Part shown: one piece after another, positions 14,384 to 21,375 of the stretch
Position numbering within the stretch: position 1 is the stretch's first letter
Layout of the letters: each line of letters opens with the position of its first letter
Origin: CAYOUV01 sp964407265
GTDB taxonomy: Bacteria > Chloroflexota > Anaerolineae > Anaerolineales > Villigracilaceae
Length of the DNA: 30,032 bases
Direction: 5' to 3'
Assembly (NCBI GenBank): GCA_964407265.1
Contig: CAYOUV010000039.1
Location: 1 to 30,032, forward strand
The notes under the pieces: generated by a model
Databases searched by the model: none
What the model was told of the DNA's origin: nothing
The model's input: only the letters and a program-made list of their open reading frames with translations
Program-made: the position numbers and the translations under genes

Positions 14384-14788
14384 TTATAACTGGTAAAGTT
14401 CGACCAGCACCCCATTGGTCGACTCAGGATGTACAAAGGCGTACTGCCTGCCTTCAGTTGTCGTGCGCGGCTCTTCATTGATCAGCCGGATCCCCTGCCC
14501 TTTCAGGCGCGCCAGCATGGCCGGCAAATCGTCCACTTCGACGCACAGATGATGCATGCCAGGGCCGCGTTTGGCCAGGTATTTTGCGATGCCAGAATCG
14601 TCGCTTGTCGGCCTGATCAACTCAACTTCGCTCTCGCCGGTCGGCAGGAAAGCCACTTGCGATTGTTCAGCCGGCACATCCTGCAGGTCAGACATTGCCA
14701 GACCGAGCCCATCGCGCCAAAAGGCCAGGGCCTGGTCCAAGTCTTCCACCAGCATGGCGACATGATGAATGCGTTTCACATGGGGCAT
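14384..14788 (-). CDS. mce: Methylmalonyl-CoA epimerase (VOC/glyoxalase family)
   Basis: A 134-residue vicinal-oxygen-chelate protein with paired beta-alpha-beta-beta-beta modules. Probable metal ligands are His9 (KRIHHVAMLV), Glu in SEVELIRP, His80 (GMHHLCVEVDD) and Glu130 (GVLVELYQL). The length and C-terminus match methylmalonyl-CoA epimerase, which interconverts the (2R)- and (2S)-methylmalonyl-CoA forms for the mutase. The mutase large subunit at 18318-19970 supports this. The reading frame extends upstream to 14839, but ATG 14788 is preferred because GAGAGGAA stands at the proper distance and the family N-terminus begins there. A terminator-like hairpin lies about 22 bases upstream, in the leader. 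The CCAGTT/AACTGG hairpin at 14378-14393 spans its stop codon. Confidence 0.88.
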   Translation of the reverse strand: MPHVKRIHHVAMLVEDLDQALAFWRDGLGLAMSDLQDVPAEQSQVAFLPTGESEVELIRPTSDDSGIAKYLAKRGPGMHHLCVEVDDLPAMLARLKGQGIRLINEEPRTTTEGRQYAFVHPESTNGVLVELYQL

Positions 14789-14809
14789 AAGGTTCCTCTC
14801 AGACTTTCC

Positions 14810-14837
14810 AAAAAATAAGCGCCTCGCAAGCGAAGGC
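14810..14837 (-). terminator. Intrinsic terminator in the leader of the epimerase gene
   Basis: On the minus strand GCCTTCGC-TT-GCGAGGC pairs (seven base pairs, one bulged T) and is followed by GCTTATTTTTT (T6 at 14815-14810). It ends only 21 bases before the epimerase ATG, leaving no room for a promoter after it. It may be an attenuator, or the terminator of the upstream 99-residue gene with readthrough. Confidence 0.65.
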
Positions 14838-14863
14838 AACTCGTCCGATCAATGGCCACTTCA

Positions 14864-14912
14864 ACCCTGCACAACGCCATCCCCCACCCGACTGCGTTTA
14901 GGGCAGCAGGGT
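14864..14912 (-). promoter_or_regulatory. Long paired stem in the 5' leader of the epimerase gene
   Basis: ACCCTGC (14864-14870) pairs with GCAGGGT (14906-14912), and inside it AACGC (14873-14877) pairs with GCGTT (14894-14898), around a G-rich apical region on the minus strand. With the terminator just downstream this is a candidate structured attenuator. No known riboswitch class was recognised. Confidence 0.4.
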
Positions 14913-14960
14913 CTTACGCGCGAATTTAACCGGGACCACAGGCACTTCTTAATTGTTTGG

Positions 14961-15260
14961 TCAGGACACTAAGCCCCTTTGAACGATGCGGAGTTTCTGC
15001 GGCTCGGAATCAGGGATGCGCTCGATCTCGCCACGCGCTTCCAGGTCCAGCATGACCATGGTGACATACCAGGGAATTGACCCGTCAAAGCGGTTACGCA
15101 GCGTGTACTCCACCACCGAGACCAGGCCTTCGAAGGTGATCACGCCCTGCGAGCGGATGGCACGCAAAATTGCCAGGCGAATCATGTCATATTTGGCACG
15201 GCTGATATTGACGCCGTTTTTCCCTTCGGGATGCTGGGTCAGGATCTTTTCATCGTTCAT
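14961..15260 (-). CDS. Small conserved protein, winged-helix-like (DUF6958-type)
   Basis: 99 residues. The pattern ISRAKYDMIRLAILRAI...VITFEGLVSVVEYTLRN..GSIPWYVTMVMLDLEARGEIERIPDSEPQKLRI is that of small winged-helix-like proteins; I recall it as DUF6958, which should be confirmed by profile search. DNA binding is possible but not shown. It has an excellent Shine-Dalgarno (AGGAGGTGAACA before ATG 15260). It lies 68 bases after the membrane protein gene on the same strand and 172 bases ahead of the epimerase start, with a terminator between them. Confidence 0.75.
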   Translation of the reverse strand: MNDEKILTQHPEGKNGVNISRAKYDMIRLAILRAIRSQGVITFEGLVSVVEYTLRNRFDGSIPWYVTMVMLDLEARGEIERIPDSEPQKLRIVQRGLVS

Positions 15261-15328
15261 TGTTCACCTCCTATTAAAAGTGTACCACAAGGGTCAACAG
15301 GACCCACAGCAGGTGAAACAGCCCGGGA

Positions 15329-16195
15329 TCAGGATCCAGGTTCAGGCGTGGACGAGACCCGCAAGTAATCCGCCTGTTTGTGCCCGAACAATCCGGCAAT
15401 GAAATGATACGTTGCGAACAATTCCAGCGAGAAGGGCAGGTAGCCGCCGTACCCCAGCAGCGGCATCTCGAAGACGTGCAGCCAGTTCCCCCAGGGGACG
15501 TGGTAAACCCACTTAGGGAAGGAGTAGTAATTCCACATCTCCCAGAAAAAGGCCGTCAGCAGCACGCCCAGCCACAGCGCAATGACCGGACGCCAATCGC
15601 CGTTGCGCGTCCACTGCGCCAGCGAGCGGTTGCCCAGCCAGACGTTGAGCGGTTCGAGAATGAAATACGGGGAAATCCACACAAATGGGAAGAAAACCTG
15701 CGGCCAGGCCAGCATCAATCCCAGCGTGACCCAGCCGGCGACAAAAAAGCCGAGCGTGGTACATCGGTCGGTGCCGATGCGCGGACCGCGACCCAGGCGC
15801 CGCAGGAAGCCGAAACTGGCAAAGAATTCGGCGCCTCCAAAGACGGCCGGGATGACGGTGGTGAAGCTGAGCGTGGTCCAGAAAGCGTATTGCAGAAAGC
15901 TGATCCCGTCGATGCCGACGTAGATCCAGTTCTGGGTGCGCAGGTTGAGGGCTTCGAACAGCCACCAGACCGGGGCCGAGACCAGGAACAGGCCGATGTA
16001 TTTACGCCAGTCACGCGTCAGCAGCGAAGTGCCGGTGCGCCAGTAGACCAGCCCGTCGATCGCCAGGCAGTAACCCAGCCACATCGGGAAGAAGCCCCAA
16101 TGCGTGCGCGGACCGGGCAGGGTCCAGTTGAAGATCCAGAAGATGACGGCCAGCAGCAGACCCAGCCAGCCGTGTAACGGGAATTTCGATTTCAT
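15329..16195 (-). CDS. Polytopic membrane protein of unknown function
   Basis: 288 residues with about eight hydrophobic segments and many aromatic residues (LGLLLAVIFWIFNW, YIGLFLVSAPVWWLFEALN, FFVAGWVTLGLMLAW, VIALWLGVLLTAFFWEMWNYYS). Conserved-looking membrane motifs include WWLFEALNLRTQNW and FFWEMWNYYSFPKW. I do not recognise a named family or catalytic residues. It ends 68 bases before the 99-residue gene and starts 16 bases after the CoA-binding protein gene, so the three are likely cotranscribed. The ATG at 16195 has no clear Shine-Dalgarno, consistent with coupling to the gene upstream. Confidence 0.75.
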   Translation of the reverse strand: MKSKFPLHGWLGLLLAVIFWIFNWTLPGPRTHWGFFPMWLGYCLAIDGLVYWRTGTSLLTRDWRKYIGLFLVSAPVWWLFEALNLRTQNWIYVGIDGISFLQYAFWTTLSFTTVIPAVFGGAEFFASFGFLRRLGRGPRIGTDRCTTLGFFVAGWVTLGLMLAWPQVFFPFVWISPYFILEPLNVWLGNRSLAQWTRNGDWRPVIALWLGVLLTAFFWEMWNYYSFPKWVYHVPWGNWLHVFEMPLLGYGGYLPFSLELFATYHFIAGLFGHKQADYLRVSSTPEPGS

Positions 16196-16211
16196 GGATG
16201 CTTGTGTGCGC

Positions 16212-16706
16212 TCAATCTGGCACGGTCATCAAACCGAATGTCCGCCACATAACCCGCATCATGGCGTGGCCGAAGTCGGGTTCCAGGAACTGGTTGGGGC
16301 ACGAGCCGGGGATGACCTGGATGCCGTTGGCCCTGCAAATCTCGACCGCCTGTGGCGAGACGCTGGTCATGCCCTGCGCCAGGCCGGGCCTGGTGCCCAG
16401 CATGCAGTGCATCCAGACATGCTTGATCCCCAGGTCCGCGCACTGCTGGACGATTTCGTCCGTCACCTTGGGGTTGGTCAGGATAAAGACCGCGTCTGGT
16501 TTCTCCGGGACAGACTTCAAATCCGGGTAGCAGGGATCACCCTCGAACTGGCTGATGCGCGGATTGACCGCAAAGACCTGGTAGCCGTTAGCCTTGAATT
16601 TCCGGTACGCCAGGTTGCAGCCCGTATCGCGCTGGTCTGAGACGCCGACCACGGCGATCTTCTTCTGGGCCAGAAAGTCCCCTACGAGCGTGTCGATTTT
16701 AGCCAT
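16212..16706 (-). CDS. CoA-binding (Rossmann) domain protein
   Basis: A 164-residue protein made of a single CoA_binding domain: KIAVVGVSDQRDTGCNLAYRKFKANGYQVFAVNPR gives the first Rossmann strand and loop, and VPEKPDAVFILTNPKVTDEIVQQCADLGIKHVWMH is typical of the YccU/CoA-binding family. It resembles the small stand-alone relatives of succinyl-CoA synthetase alpha. Ligand and role are unknown; linkage to methylmalonyl-CoA genes may be coincidental. The frame opens at 16721, but ATG 16706 is preferred because AGGAG stands five bases upstream; ATG 16709 is an alternative. The last part, SCPNQFLEPDFGHAMMR, is Cys- and His-containing. Confidence 0.85.
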   Translation of the reverse strand: MAKIDTLVGDFLAQKKIAVVGVSDQRDTGCNLAYRKFKANGYQVFAVNPRISQFEGDPCYPDLKSVPEKPDAVFILTNPKVTDEIVQQCADLGIKHVWMHCMLGTRPGLAQGMTSVSPQAVEICRANGIQVIPGSCPNQFLEPDFGHAMMRVMWRTFGLMTVPD

Positions 16707-16796
16707 CATCGCTCCTATCAATGGTCTGAAGTAATTTTCACAAGCAATGATAGCATACCAGCGCCCTCGGGGCTACTGACATCCATCCTTGTTTGT

Positions 16797-16849
16797 AAAA
16801 AAGAGCTGCGATTTGAAGGCGCTTCACCTGGCAAAGCGCGGCGGCTCTT
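16797..16849 (-). terminator. Intrinsic terminator after the 283-residue membrane protein gene
   Basis: On the minus strand AAGAGC...GCTCTT encloses GCGCTT...AAGCGC and is followed by T6. It lies nine bases after the stop codon at 16858, isolating that gene from the CoA-binding protein gene. Confidence 0.7.
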
Positions 16850-16857
16850 GCTGAAAA

Positions 16858-17709
16858 TCAGCTTGATGACCTTTTGGCCTGCACCAGCAGGTATACCAGC
16901 GCTCCAGCCTGCGCGAAGGAATCCGCCAGGATTTCCAGGCCGTGGGCGATGCGCACGACCGGCGTGTACCAGATGGCGCTTAGCATGGACAGCCCGCCCA
17001 CCAGCAGGAACAGCAGCACCCCAAGCGTGACGAACAGGCTGGCGCGGGAGCTCTGCCAGACGATCAGCACCGGCAGGATCGCCAGCAGGAACAGCAAACT
17101 GCGCAGGGCCAGCACCGGCAGGATCTGTCCCCAACCGGGGGCGGTCAGTCCCATCTGCTGCTGAACATAGAATTCATAAGTAAATGGCTTTACCAGCAGT
17201 CCAAAGAGGATGTATGCCAGCGGGAAGGCCAGAAAGGCCAGCAGCAAGCGCCAGGCCCATTCCGCGGCAGTCCGCCCGGCAAAAAACGACCGAAGCTGTC
17301 CCCCAAACCTTTCCACGGGTTCCACCCCACGGAAGGTGGCAGCCATTACGGCCGCGCACAAAAGGCTGGCGAATAAATACATGACGACCAGCGCCGGCCC
17401 GGTCATGCTGGTGAAGATGGCCGCTTCCAGGTAGGTGTTGACGCCATAGGCAATCCAGGTCAGGAAAGCCAGGATCAGCCAGCGAGTCAAATAGCTGCTG
17501 GAAAGGCGCAGCGAAACAAATCCCAGCGCTCCCGCCAGGATAAAACTTCCCAGCAAGGTATACAGCATCAAGTTCGTTTGATCCACGCCCGGCGGCATGG
17601 GCGGCATCGCCATCCCCAACACCCCGGCCAGTATGCTGCCCAAAATGATCCCAAGGTAGAAAGCAAAGCCTCCCAGGATGATCTTTCCGATTGTTTTAAT
17701 GACCTTCAT
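16858..17709 (-). CDS. Polytopic membrane protein, unknown
   Basis: 283 residues with about eight predicted transmembrane segments, including GGFAFYLGIILGSILAGVLGMAM, LLGSFILAGALGFVSL, LLLAFLAFPLAYILFGLLV and LLFLLAILPVLIVW. A Pro-rich loop (MPPMPPGVDQTN) follows the first helix and a longer soluble loop (FRGVEPVERFGGQLRSFFAGR) is mid-protein. It resembles no family that I can name. It has its own promoter (17727-17754), a GGAGGG Shine-Dalgarno and its own terminator, so it forms a single-gene unit. Confidence 0.75.
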   Translation of the reverse strand: MKVIKTIGKIILGGFAFYLGIILGSILAGVLGMAMPPMPPGVDQTNLMLYTLLGSFILAGALGFVSLRLSSSYLTRWLILAFLTWIAYGVNTYLEAAIFTSMTGPALVVMYLFASLLCAAVMAATFRGVEPVERFGGQLRSFFAGRTAAEWAWRLLLAFLAFPLAYILFGLLVKPFTYEFYVQQQMGLTAPGWGQILPVLALRSLLFLLAILPVLIVWQSSRASLFVTLGVLLFLLVGGLSMLSAIWYTPVVRIAHGLEILADSFAQAGALVYLLVQAKRSSS

Positions 17710-17726
17710 TGTGCCCTCCGGATGAC

Positions 17727-17754
17727 ATTTTAGATTCTCTGACTATATATTCAA
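17727..17754 (-). promoter_or_regulatory. Promoter of the 283-residue membrane protein gene
   Basis: On the minus strand TTGAAT (17754-17749), a 16-base spacer and TAAAAT (17732-17727), ahead of a GGAGGG ribosome binding site and the ATG at 17709. Confidence 0.55.
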
Positions 17755-17831
17755 TATTCGCCCTACTCCCTAAGGGGGCGGGAGCGCATCCTCACCAAAG
17801 CCGTCACGGACAGGATCTTCTTTATGCAATC

Positions 17832-18206
17832 TTACTTGCCTGCCGGCAGCATCCGCACGACCATCGGACTGAAATACGGGATGAGCCAGATGAACCAGAC
17901 AACGATACTGAATTTATGGAAGTTGGCGATCATCTTTTCGTCTTTTCTGACCAGCACAAGCGTTGCCCAGATGGCGTGAATGAGCATCAGGATGATAGCC
18001 AGCAAGCCCGAAAGTCCGTGGATATCGTAGCTCATGCCGCCCACGTAATCGAACATCATCCCGGTTCCCCATGTATCACAAACGAGCCCGAGCCAGAAGA
18101 AAGCCGTATGCCAGATTTTGAGTCTCCCCTGAAGTCGCTCACTCCAAACCCCGATGGAGTAAAAAAGCAGGGCTAAATTGATCACGATTACAGCGGCGGG
18201 ATTCAT
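17832..18206 (-). CDS. HsmA/TIGR03987-type four-helix membrane protein
   Basis: 124 residues with four transmembrane segments: VIVINLALLFYSIGVW, FFWLGLVCDTWGTGMMF, GLSGLLAIILMLIHAIWATLVLV and FSIVVWFIWLIPYF. The motif FWLGLVCDTWGTGMM and the Asp/Trp/His pattern in helices 2-3 match the small family recorded as TIGR03987 / HsmA. Its biochemical role is not established to my knowledge. The ATG at 18206 follows GGAGGAA, and a TATAAT (18248-18243 on this strand) sits in the upstream gap, so it probably has its own promoter even though the mutase gene ends only 112 bases before it on the same strand. Confidence 0.78.
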   Translation of the reverse strand: MNPAAVIVINLALLFYSIGVWSERLQGRLKIWHTAFFWLGLVCDTWGTGMMFDYVGGMSYDIHGLSGLLAIILMLIHAIWATLVLVRKDEKMIANFHKFSIVVWFIWLIPYFSPMVVRMLPAGK

Positions 18207-18242
18207 CGATGGTTTCCTCCAACTTTTTGTTATTTTTCAAGC

Positions 18243-18248
18243 ATTATA
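18243..18248 (-). promoter_or_regulatory. -10 element of the HsmA-type gene inside a small palindrome
   Basis: On the minus strand TATAAT is flanked by CAAG and CTTG (CAAG-TATAATG-CTTG), a dyad centred on the -10 box. The -35 region (TTAAGT, 16-base spacer) is weak, so an activator or a repressor site at the -10 is possible. Confidence 0.4.
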
Positions 18249-18317
18249 CTTGTTGGCACAGGATACTTAATGTTGAGGATTACGGGCGTTGCACCCATCA
18301 CGTGAACTCAAAAAATT

Positions 18318-19970
18318 CTAAAACCCCTGCGCCACGTATTCACCCCATACCCCGCGCAGGGTATTGCAAATCTCGCCCAGTGTCAGGTCGTGCTCGACGC
18401 ATTCGATCAAGAGCGGCATCAGGTTTTCGGAACCCCGGGCAGCACTCTCCAAACGCCCCCGCAATTCGCTCGCTTTTGCGCTGTCGCGTTTCTCGCGCAG
18501 GTCCGCCAGGCGCGCTCGGGCTGTCTCTTCGATGGCCGGATCGACCCGCAGGCGCTCCAGCGCCAGGGTTTCCTCGGTCTGGAACTGGTTGAGACCCACC
18601 ACCACCTGTTCGCCCTTTTCGATGGCCCGCTGGGCGGCGTAGGCCGCCTCCTGGATCTCGCCCTGCATGTAGCCGCGCTCGATGGCCCGCAGTGCGCCGC
18701 CCATCTCGTCAATCTTGGCGATGTAGGCATCGGCCCGCTTTTCGATCTCATCGGTCAGGGATTCGATCAGGTACGACCCGGCCAGCGGATCGACCGAATC
18801 GGCCACCCCCGATTCATAGGCGATGACCTGCTGCGTGCGCAGCGCCACCCGCACCGACTTTTCGGTCGGCAGCCAGAGCGCCTCGTCCATCGAATTGGTG
18901 TGCAAGCTCTGCGTCCCGCCCAGCACAGCCGCCAGCGCCTGGAGCGCCACGCGCACCACGTTATTCTCCGGCTGCTGGGCGGTCAGAGTCGAGCCGGCCG
19001 TCTGGGTATGGAAGCGCAGTTGCCAGGAGGCCGGTTTCAGCGCCTTGAAACGTTCACGCATGATCCGCGCCCACATGCGGCGCGCGGCGCGGAACTTGGC
19101 CACCTCTTCCAGCAGGTTGTTGTGGGCGTTGAAGAAGAACGACAACTGCGGGGCAAAGCTGTCCACCTCCAGACCGGCAGCGATTGCGGCCTGCACGTAG
19201 GCGATGCCGTTGGAGAGCGTAAAAGCCACCTCCTGCACAGCGGTCGAACCAGCTTCGCGGATGTGGTAGCCCGAAATGCTGATCGTGTTCCAGCCCGGCA
19301 CTTCGCGAGCGCAGTACTGGAAGATATCGGTGATCAGGCGCATGGACGGCGCCGGCGGGAAGATATAAGTACCGCGCGCAATGTACTCCTTCAGGATGTC
19401 GTTCTGGATCGTGCCGCGCAGTTTCTTCACTTCCGCACCCTGGCGCCTGGCAACCGCAATATACATGGCCAGCAGCACACCGGCCGGGGCGTTGATGGTC
19501 ATCGAGGTCGAGACTTTATCGAGCGGAATCTGGTCAAACAGCCGGGCCATGTCATCCAGGGATGAGATCGAGACGCCCACCTTGCCCACCTCGCCGCTGG
19601 CGATCGGGTCGTCGGCGTCGTAACCGATCTGGGTCGGCAGGTCGAAGGCCACCGACAAGCCGGTCTGCCCCTGTTCTAAAAGGTAGCGGTAGCGCTGGTT
19701 CGACTCTTCGGCGCTGGCATAGCCCGCGTACTGGCGCATGGTCCACAAGCGGCCGCGGTACATGGTCGGCTGCACGCCGCGTGTAAAGGGATACTCGCCC
19801 GGGAAGCCGAGTCCGTCCGGGTAGTTCGGGTCCCCGTCCTGGGGAAGCGCGAGCCGTGGCACCTCGATCCCGGAGGAAGTCTTGAAATCAGGCCGGCGTT
19901 CGGGGTATTTGTCGGTCAGGGGTTTGAGCGTCTGTTCTTCCCAGCGTTCCAGTTCGTCCTTTAAAGTCAT
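18318..19970 (-). CDS. Methylmalonyl-CoA mutase large (catalytic) subunit
   Basis: 550 residues, the substrate-binding TIM-barrel half only, without the C-terminal B12-binding domain, as in the two-part archaeal and Chloroflexota enzymes. Against the Propionibacterium numbering I recall (offset 8), Tyr81 (WTMRQYAGY) is Tyr89, Arg199 (KEYIARGTYIFP) is Arg207, and Tyr235/His236 (ISGYHIREAG) are Tyr243/His244. Tyr89 and Arg207 separate methylmalonyl-CoA mutase from isobutyryl-CoA mutase (Phe/Gln), so methylmalonyl-CoA is the likely substrate. The motifs GLSVAFDLPTQ, GTIQNDILKE and TQSLHTNSMDEA are intact. It interconverts methylmalonyl-CoA and succinyl-CoA. The cobalamin-binding subunit is not in this window; the epimerase is about 3.5 kb away on the same strand. 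GAGG precedes the ATG at 19970. Confidence 0.93.
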   Translation of the reverse strand: MTLKDELERWEEQTLKPLTDKYPERRPDFKTSSGIEVPRLALPQDGDPNYPDGLGFPGEYPFTRGVQPTMYRGRLWTMRQYAGYASAEESNQRYRYLLEQGQTGLSVAFDLPTQIGYDADDPIASGEVGKVGVSISSLDDMARLFDQIPLDKVSTSMTINAPAGVLLAMYIAVARRQGAEVKKLRGTIQNDILKEYIARGTYIFPPAPSMRLITDIFQYCAREVPGWNTISISGYHIREAGSTAVQEVAFTLSNGIAYVQAAIAAGLEVDSFAPQLSFFFNAHNNLLEEVAKFRAARRMWARIMRERFKALKPASWQLRFHTQTAGSTLTAQQPENNVVRVALQALAAVLGGTQSLHTNSMDEALWLPTEKSVRVALRTQQVIAYESGVADSVDPLAGSYLIESLTDEIEKRADAYIAKIDEMGGALRAIERGYMQGEIQEAAYAAQRAIEKGEQVVVGLNQFQTEETLALERLRVDPAIEETARARLADLREKRDSAKASELRGRLESAARGSENLMPLLIECVEHDLTLGEICNTLRGVWGEYVAQGF

Positions 19971-20020
19971 GCTTGCCTCGCTTGATCGCGTTTACATATG
20001 CTTGAAATGACAACGGTTAA

Positions 20021-20048
20021 AGTATACCGTCAACTCTGGACTTGCCAA
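20021..20048 (-). promoter_or_regulatory. Promoter of the mutase gene
   Basis: On the minus strand TTGGCA (20048-20043), a 16-base spacer and TATACT (20026-20021), about 50 bases before the ATG at 19970. Confidence 0.65.
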
Positions 20049-20091
20049 TGGAATTCGCGATAAAAGAGGGCTAAAATGGGAAGAAAGTCAA

Positions 20092-20120
20092 TTGTCGAAA
20101 TACCGTGAAAATGCTAAAGT
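20092..20120 (+). promoter_or_regulatory. Promoter of the cytochrome gene
   Basis: TTGTCG (20092-20097), a 17-base spacer ending in TGC, and TAAAGT (20115-20120), about 30 bases before the ATG at 20150. It is divergent from the mutase promoter. Confidence 0.45.
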
Positions 20121-20149
20121 AGTACAGGCTTGAGCCGCATCGAGACGCA

Positions 20150-20908
20150 ATGAGATATTCCATGACCCTGTTGTTTGCCCTGGTAGTGCTGGCGCTGACC
20201 GGCCTGCTGGCCGTCAACAGCTGGACGGCACCTGAGGCGCTTGCGCTGCAAGCGCCGACACCGGATACCGCCATCACACCCCTGCCGACCGTCACCGGAT
20301 CGCCCGGTCATCACGAAGGGCAATGGATCATCGTCAACCTGCCCCCTGACGCGCCGCAAGTGTCGGTGGGCGCCGAGATCTACCGCCTGGTGTGCCGTGA
20401 TTGTCACGGCAATCGCGGCCAGGGACTGACCCCGGAGTGGCGCGCGACCTGGGCACCCGCTGATCAAAATTGCTGGCAGTCCAAATGCCACGGTCCCAAT
20501 CACCCGGAGGGTGGGTTTCAGCTTCCGTACAGCCCGCCGATCACCGGTGTACCTTTCACCAGCCGCTTTGGGACCGCGCAGGACCTGTTCAATTACATCC
20601 GCCAAAACATGCCCTGGTACGCCCCGGGCAGCCTGACCGACGAGCAGGCCTGGGCCGCCTCTGCCCTGCTTCTGCAGATGAACGGCCTCGATCCAGGCGT
20701 AAGACTGGGCGAGGCGACGGCCGCAGCGATCATCATCAACGCCGAAGTGGCCGCCCGCCCCACGACTCAGCCCCCTGCCGCCACACCGGACAGCGGACCC
20801 CAATCCGGCTCCAGGCCGCCCACGGATTGGCTGATCGGAGGGGCCGTATTGATCGTAGCCGTGATCCTGGCGGGACTGGCGCTGCTCGGTAGAAAAGTTC
20901 GAGAATAA
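20150..20908 (+). CDS. Membrane-anchored c-type cytochrome
   Basis: 252 residues. An N-terminal signal/anchor helix (about 5-23) leads to a soluble cytochrome c domain with the haem motif CRDCH (C82, C85, H86) and a plausible distal ligand Met154 (RQNMPWYAP, before LTDEQAWAASALLLQMNG). A second motif, CWQSKCH (C108, C113, H114), is CX4CH, a non-standard haem-binding spacing, or else a disulfide-linked loop. A Pro/Thr linker leads to a C-terminal membrane helix (about 224-246). It faces outside the cytoplasm and probably carries electrons for an unidentified oxidase or reductase; no other respiratory gene is here. ATG 20162 (MTLLF) is an alternative start; neither start has a strong Shine-Dalgarno. 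Confidence 0.85.
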   Translation: MRYSMTLLFALVVLALTGLLAVNSWTAPEALALQAPTPDTAITPLPTVTGSPGHHEGQWIIVNLPPDAPQVSVGAEIYRLVCRDCHGNRGQGLTPEWRATWAPADQNCWQSKCHGPNHPEGGFQLPYSPPITGVPFTSRFGTAQDLFNYIRQNMPWYAPGSLTDEQAWAASALLLQMNGLDPGVRLGEATAAAIIINAEVAARPTTQPPAATPDSGPQSGSRPPTDWLIGGAVLIVAVILAGLALLGRKVRE

Positions 20909-20972
20909 AAAAATCGGCCGGACCCATTGAAACCGGGACCGCTTTAACACGTAATTAATTCAGGAGGTTCTT

Positions 20973-21341
20973 ATGTCTGCATTACGCATCATTGGCTACA
21001 TCGCCGCTGCGATTTTGATCATATTCGGCGCATTATTCATCCTTGGCGCCGGAGGCACCGCAGGAGGAGGCTGGGGCTGGGTCTTCACCGGGATCGTCCT
21101 GGTGCTCCTGGGCTTCGGCCTGGTCTGGCTGGCCAGCCGTAAACCGGCCGGGGCTGCGGGCGAGGGAAACGTCACGCTGAAAGTCGACCTGCCCGGCGAG
21201 ACCAAGATCTCGCAAATGAAGTGCCAGTCCTGCGGCGGGTCTCTGTCCGCGGAGAATGTCAAAATGATCGCCGGTGCGCCGGTAGTCGAATGCCCATATT
21301 GCGGCTCGACCTACCAGTTGACCGAAGAACCCAAGTGGTAG
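20973..21341 (+). CDS. Small membrane protein with a C-terminal zinc ribbon
   Basis: 122 residues: two transmembrane helices (about 6-27 and 36-55) joined by a Gly-rich turn, then a cytosolic tail with two CxxC knuckles, C84/C87 (MKCQSCGGS) and C107/C110 (VECPYCGSTYQL), which form a zinc ribbon of the type used for protein contacts. It has a good Shine-Dalgarno (CAGGAGGTTCTT). It directly precedes the DUF2207-like gene by 34 bases, and both proteins are membrane-bound with Cys-rich cytosolic ends, so they may act together. The function is unknown. Confidence 0.82.
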   Translation: MSALRIIGYIAAAILIIFGALFILGAGGTAGGGWGWVFTGIVLVLLGFGLVWLASRKPAGAAGEGNVTLKVDLPGETKISQMKCQSCGGSLSAENVKMIAGAPVVECPYCGSTYQLTEEPKW

Positions 21342-21375
21342 CGGCACTTAACCTTTATCCCCTCGGGAGGGACGT

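Noticed and set aside
14840..14950. SRP RNA-like words (CTGCTGCCCTAA, GCAGGGTTG) on the minus strand
   Set aside because: The conserved GGAA apical loop and AGCAGCC partner of the SRP helix are missing, so it was kept only as an unexplained structured leader.
18390..19565. Rightward open frame of 391 codons opposite the mutase gene
   Set aside because: Antisense to a highly conserved enzyme; no recognisable domain.
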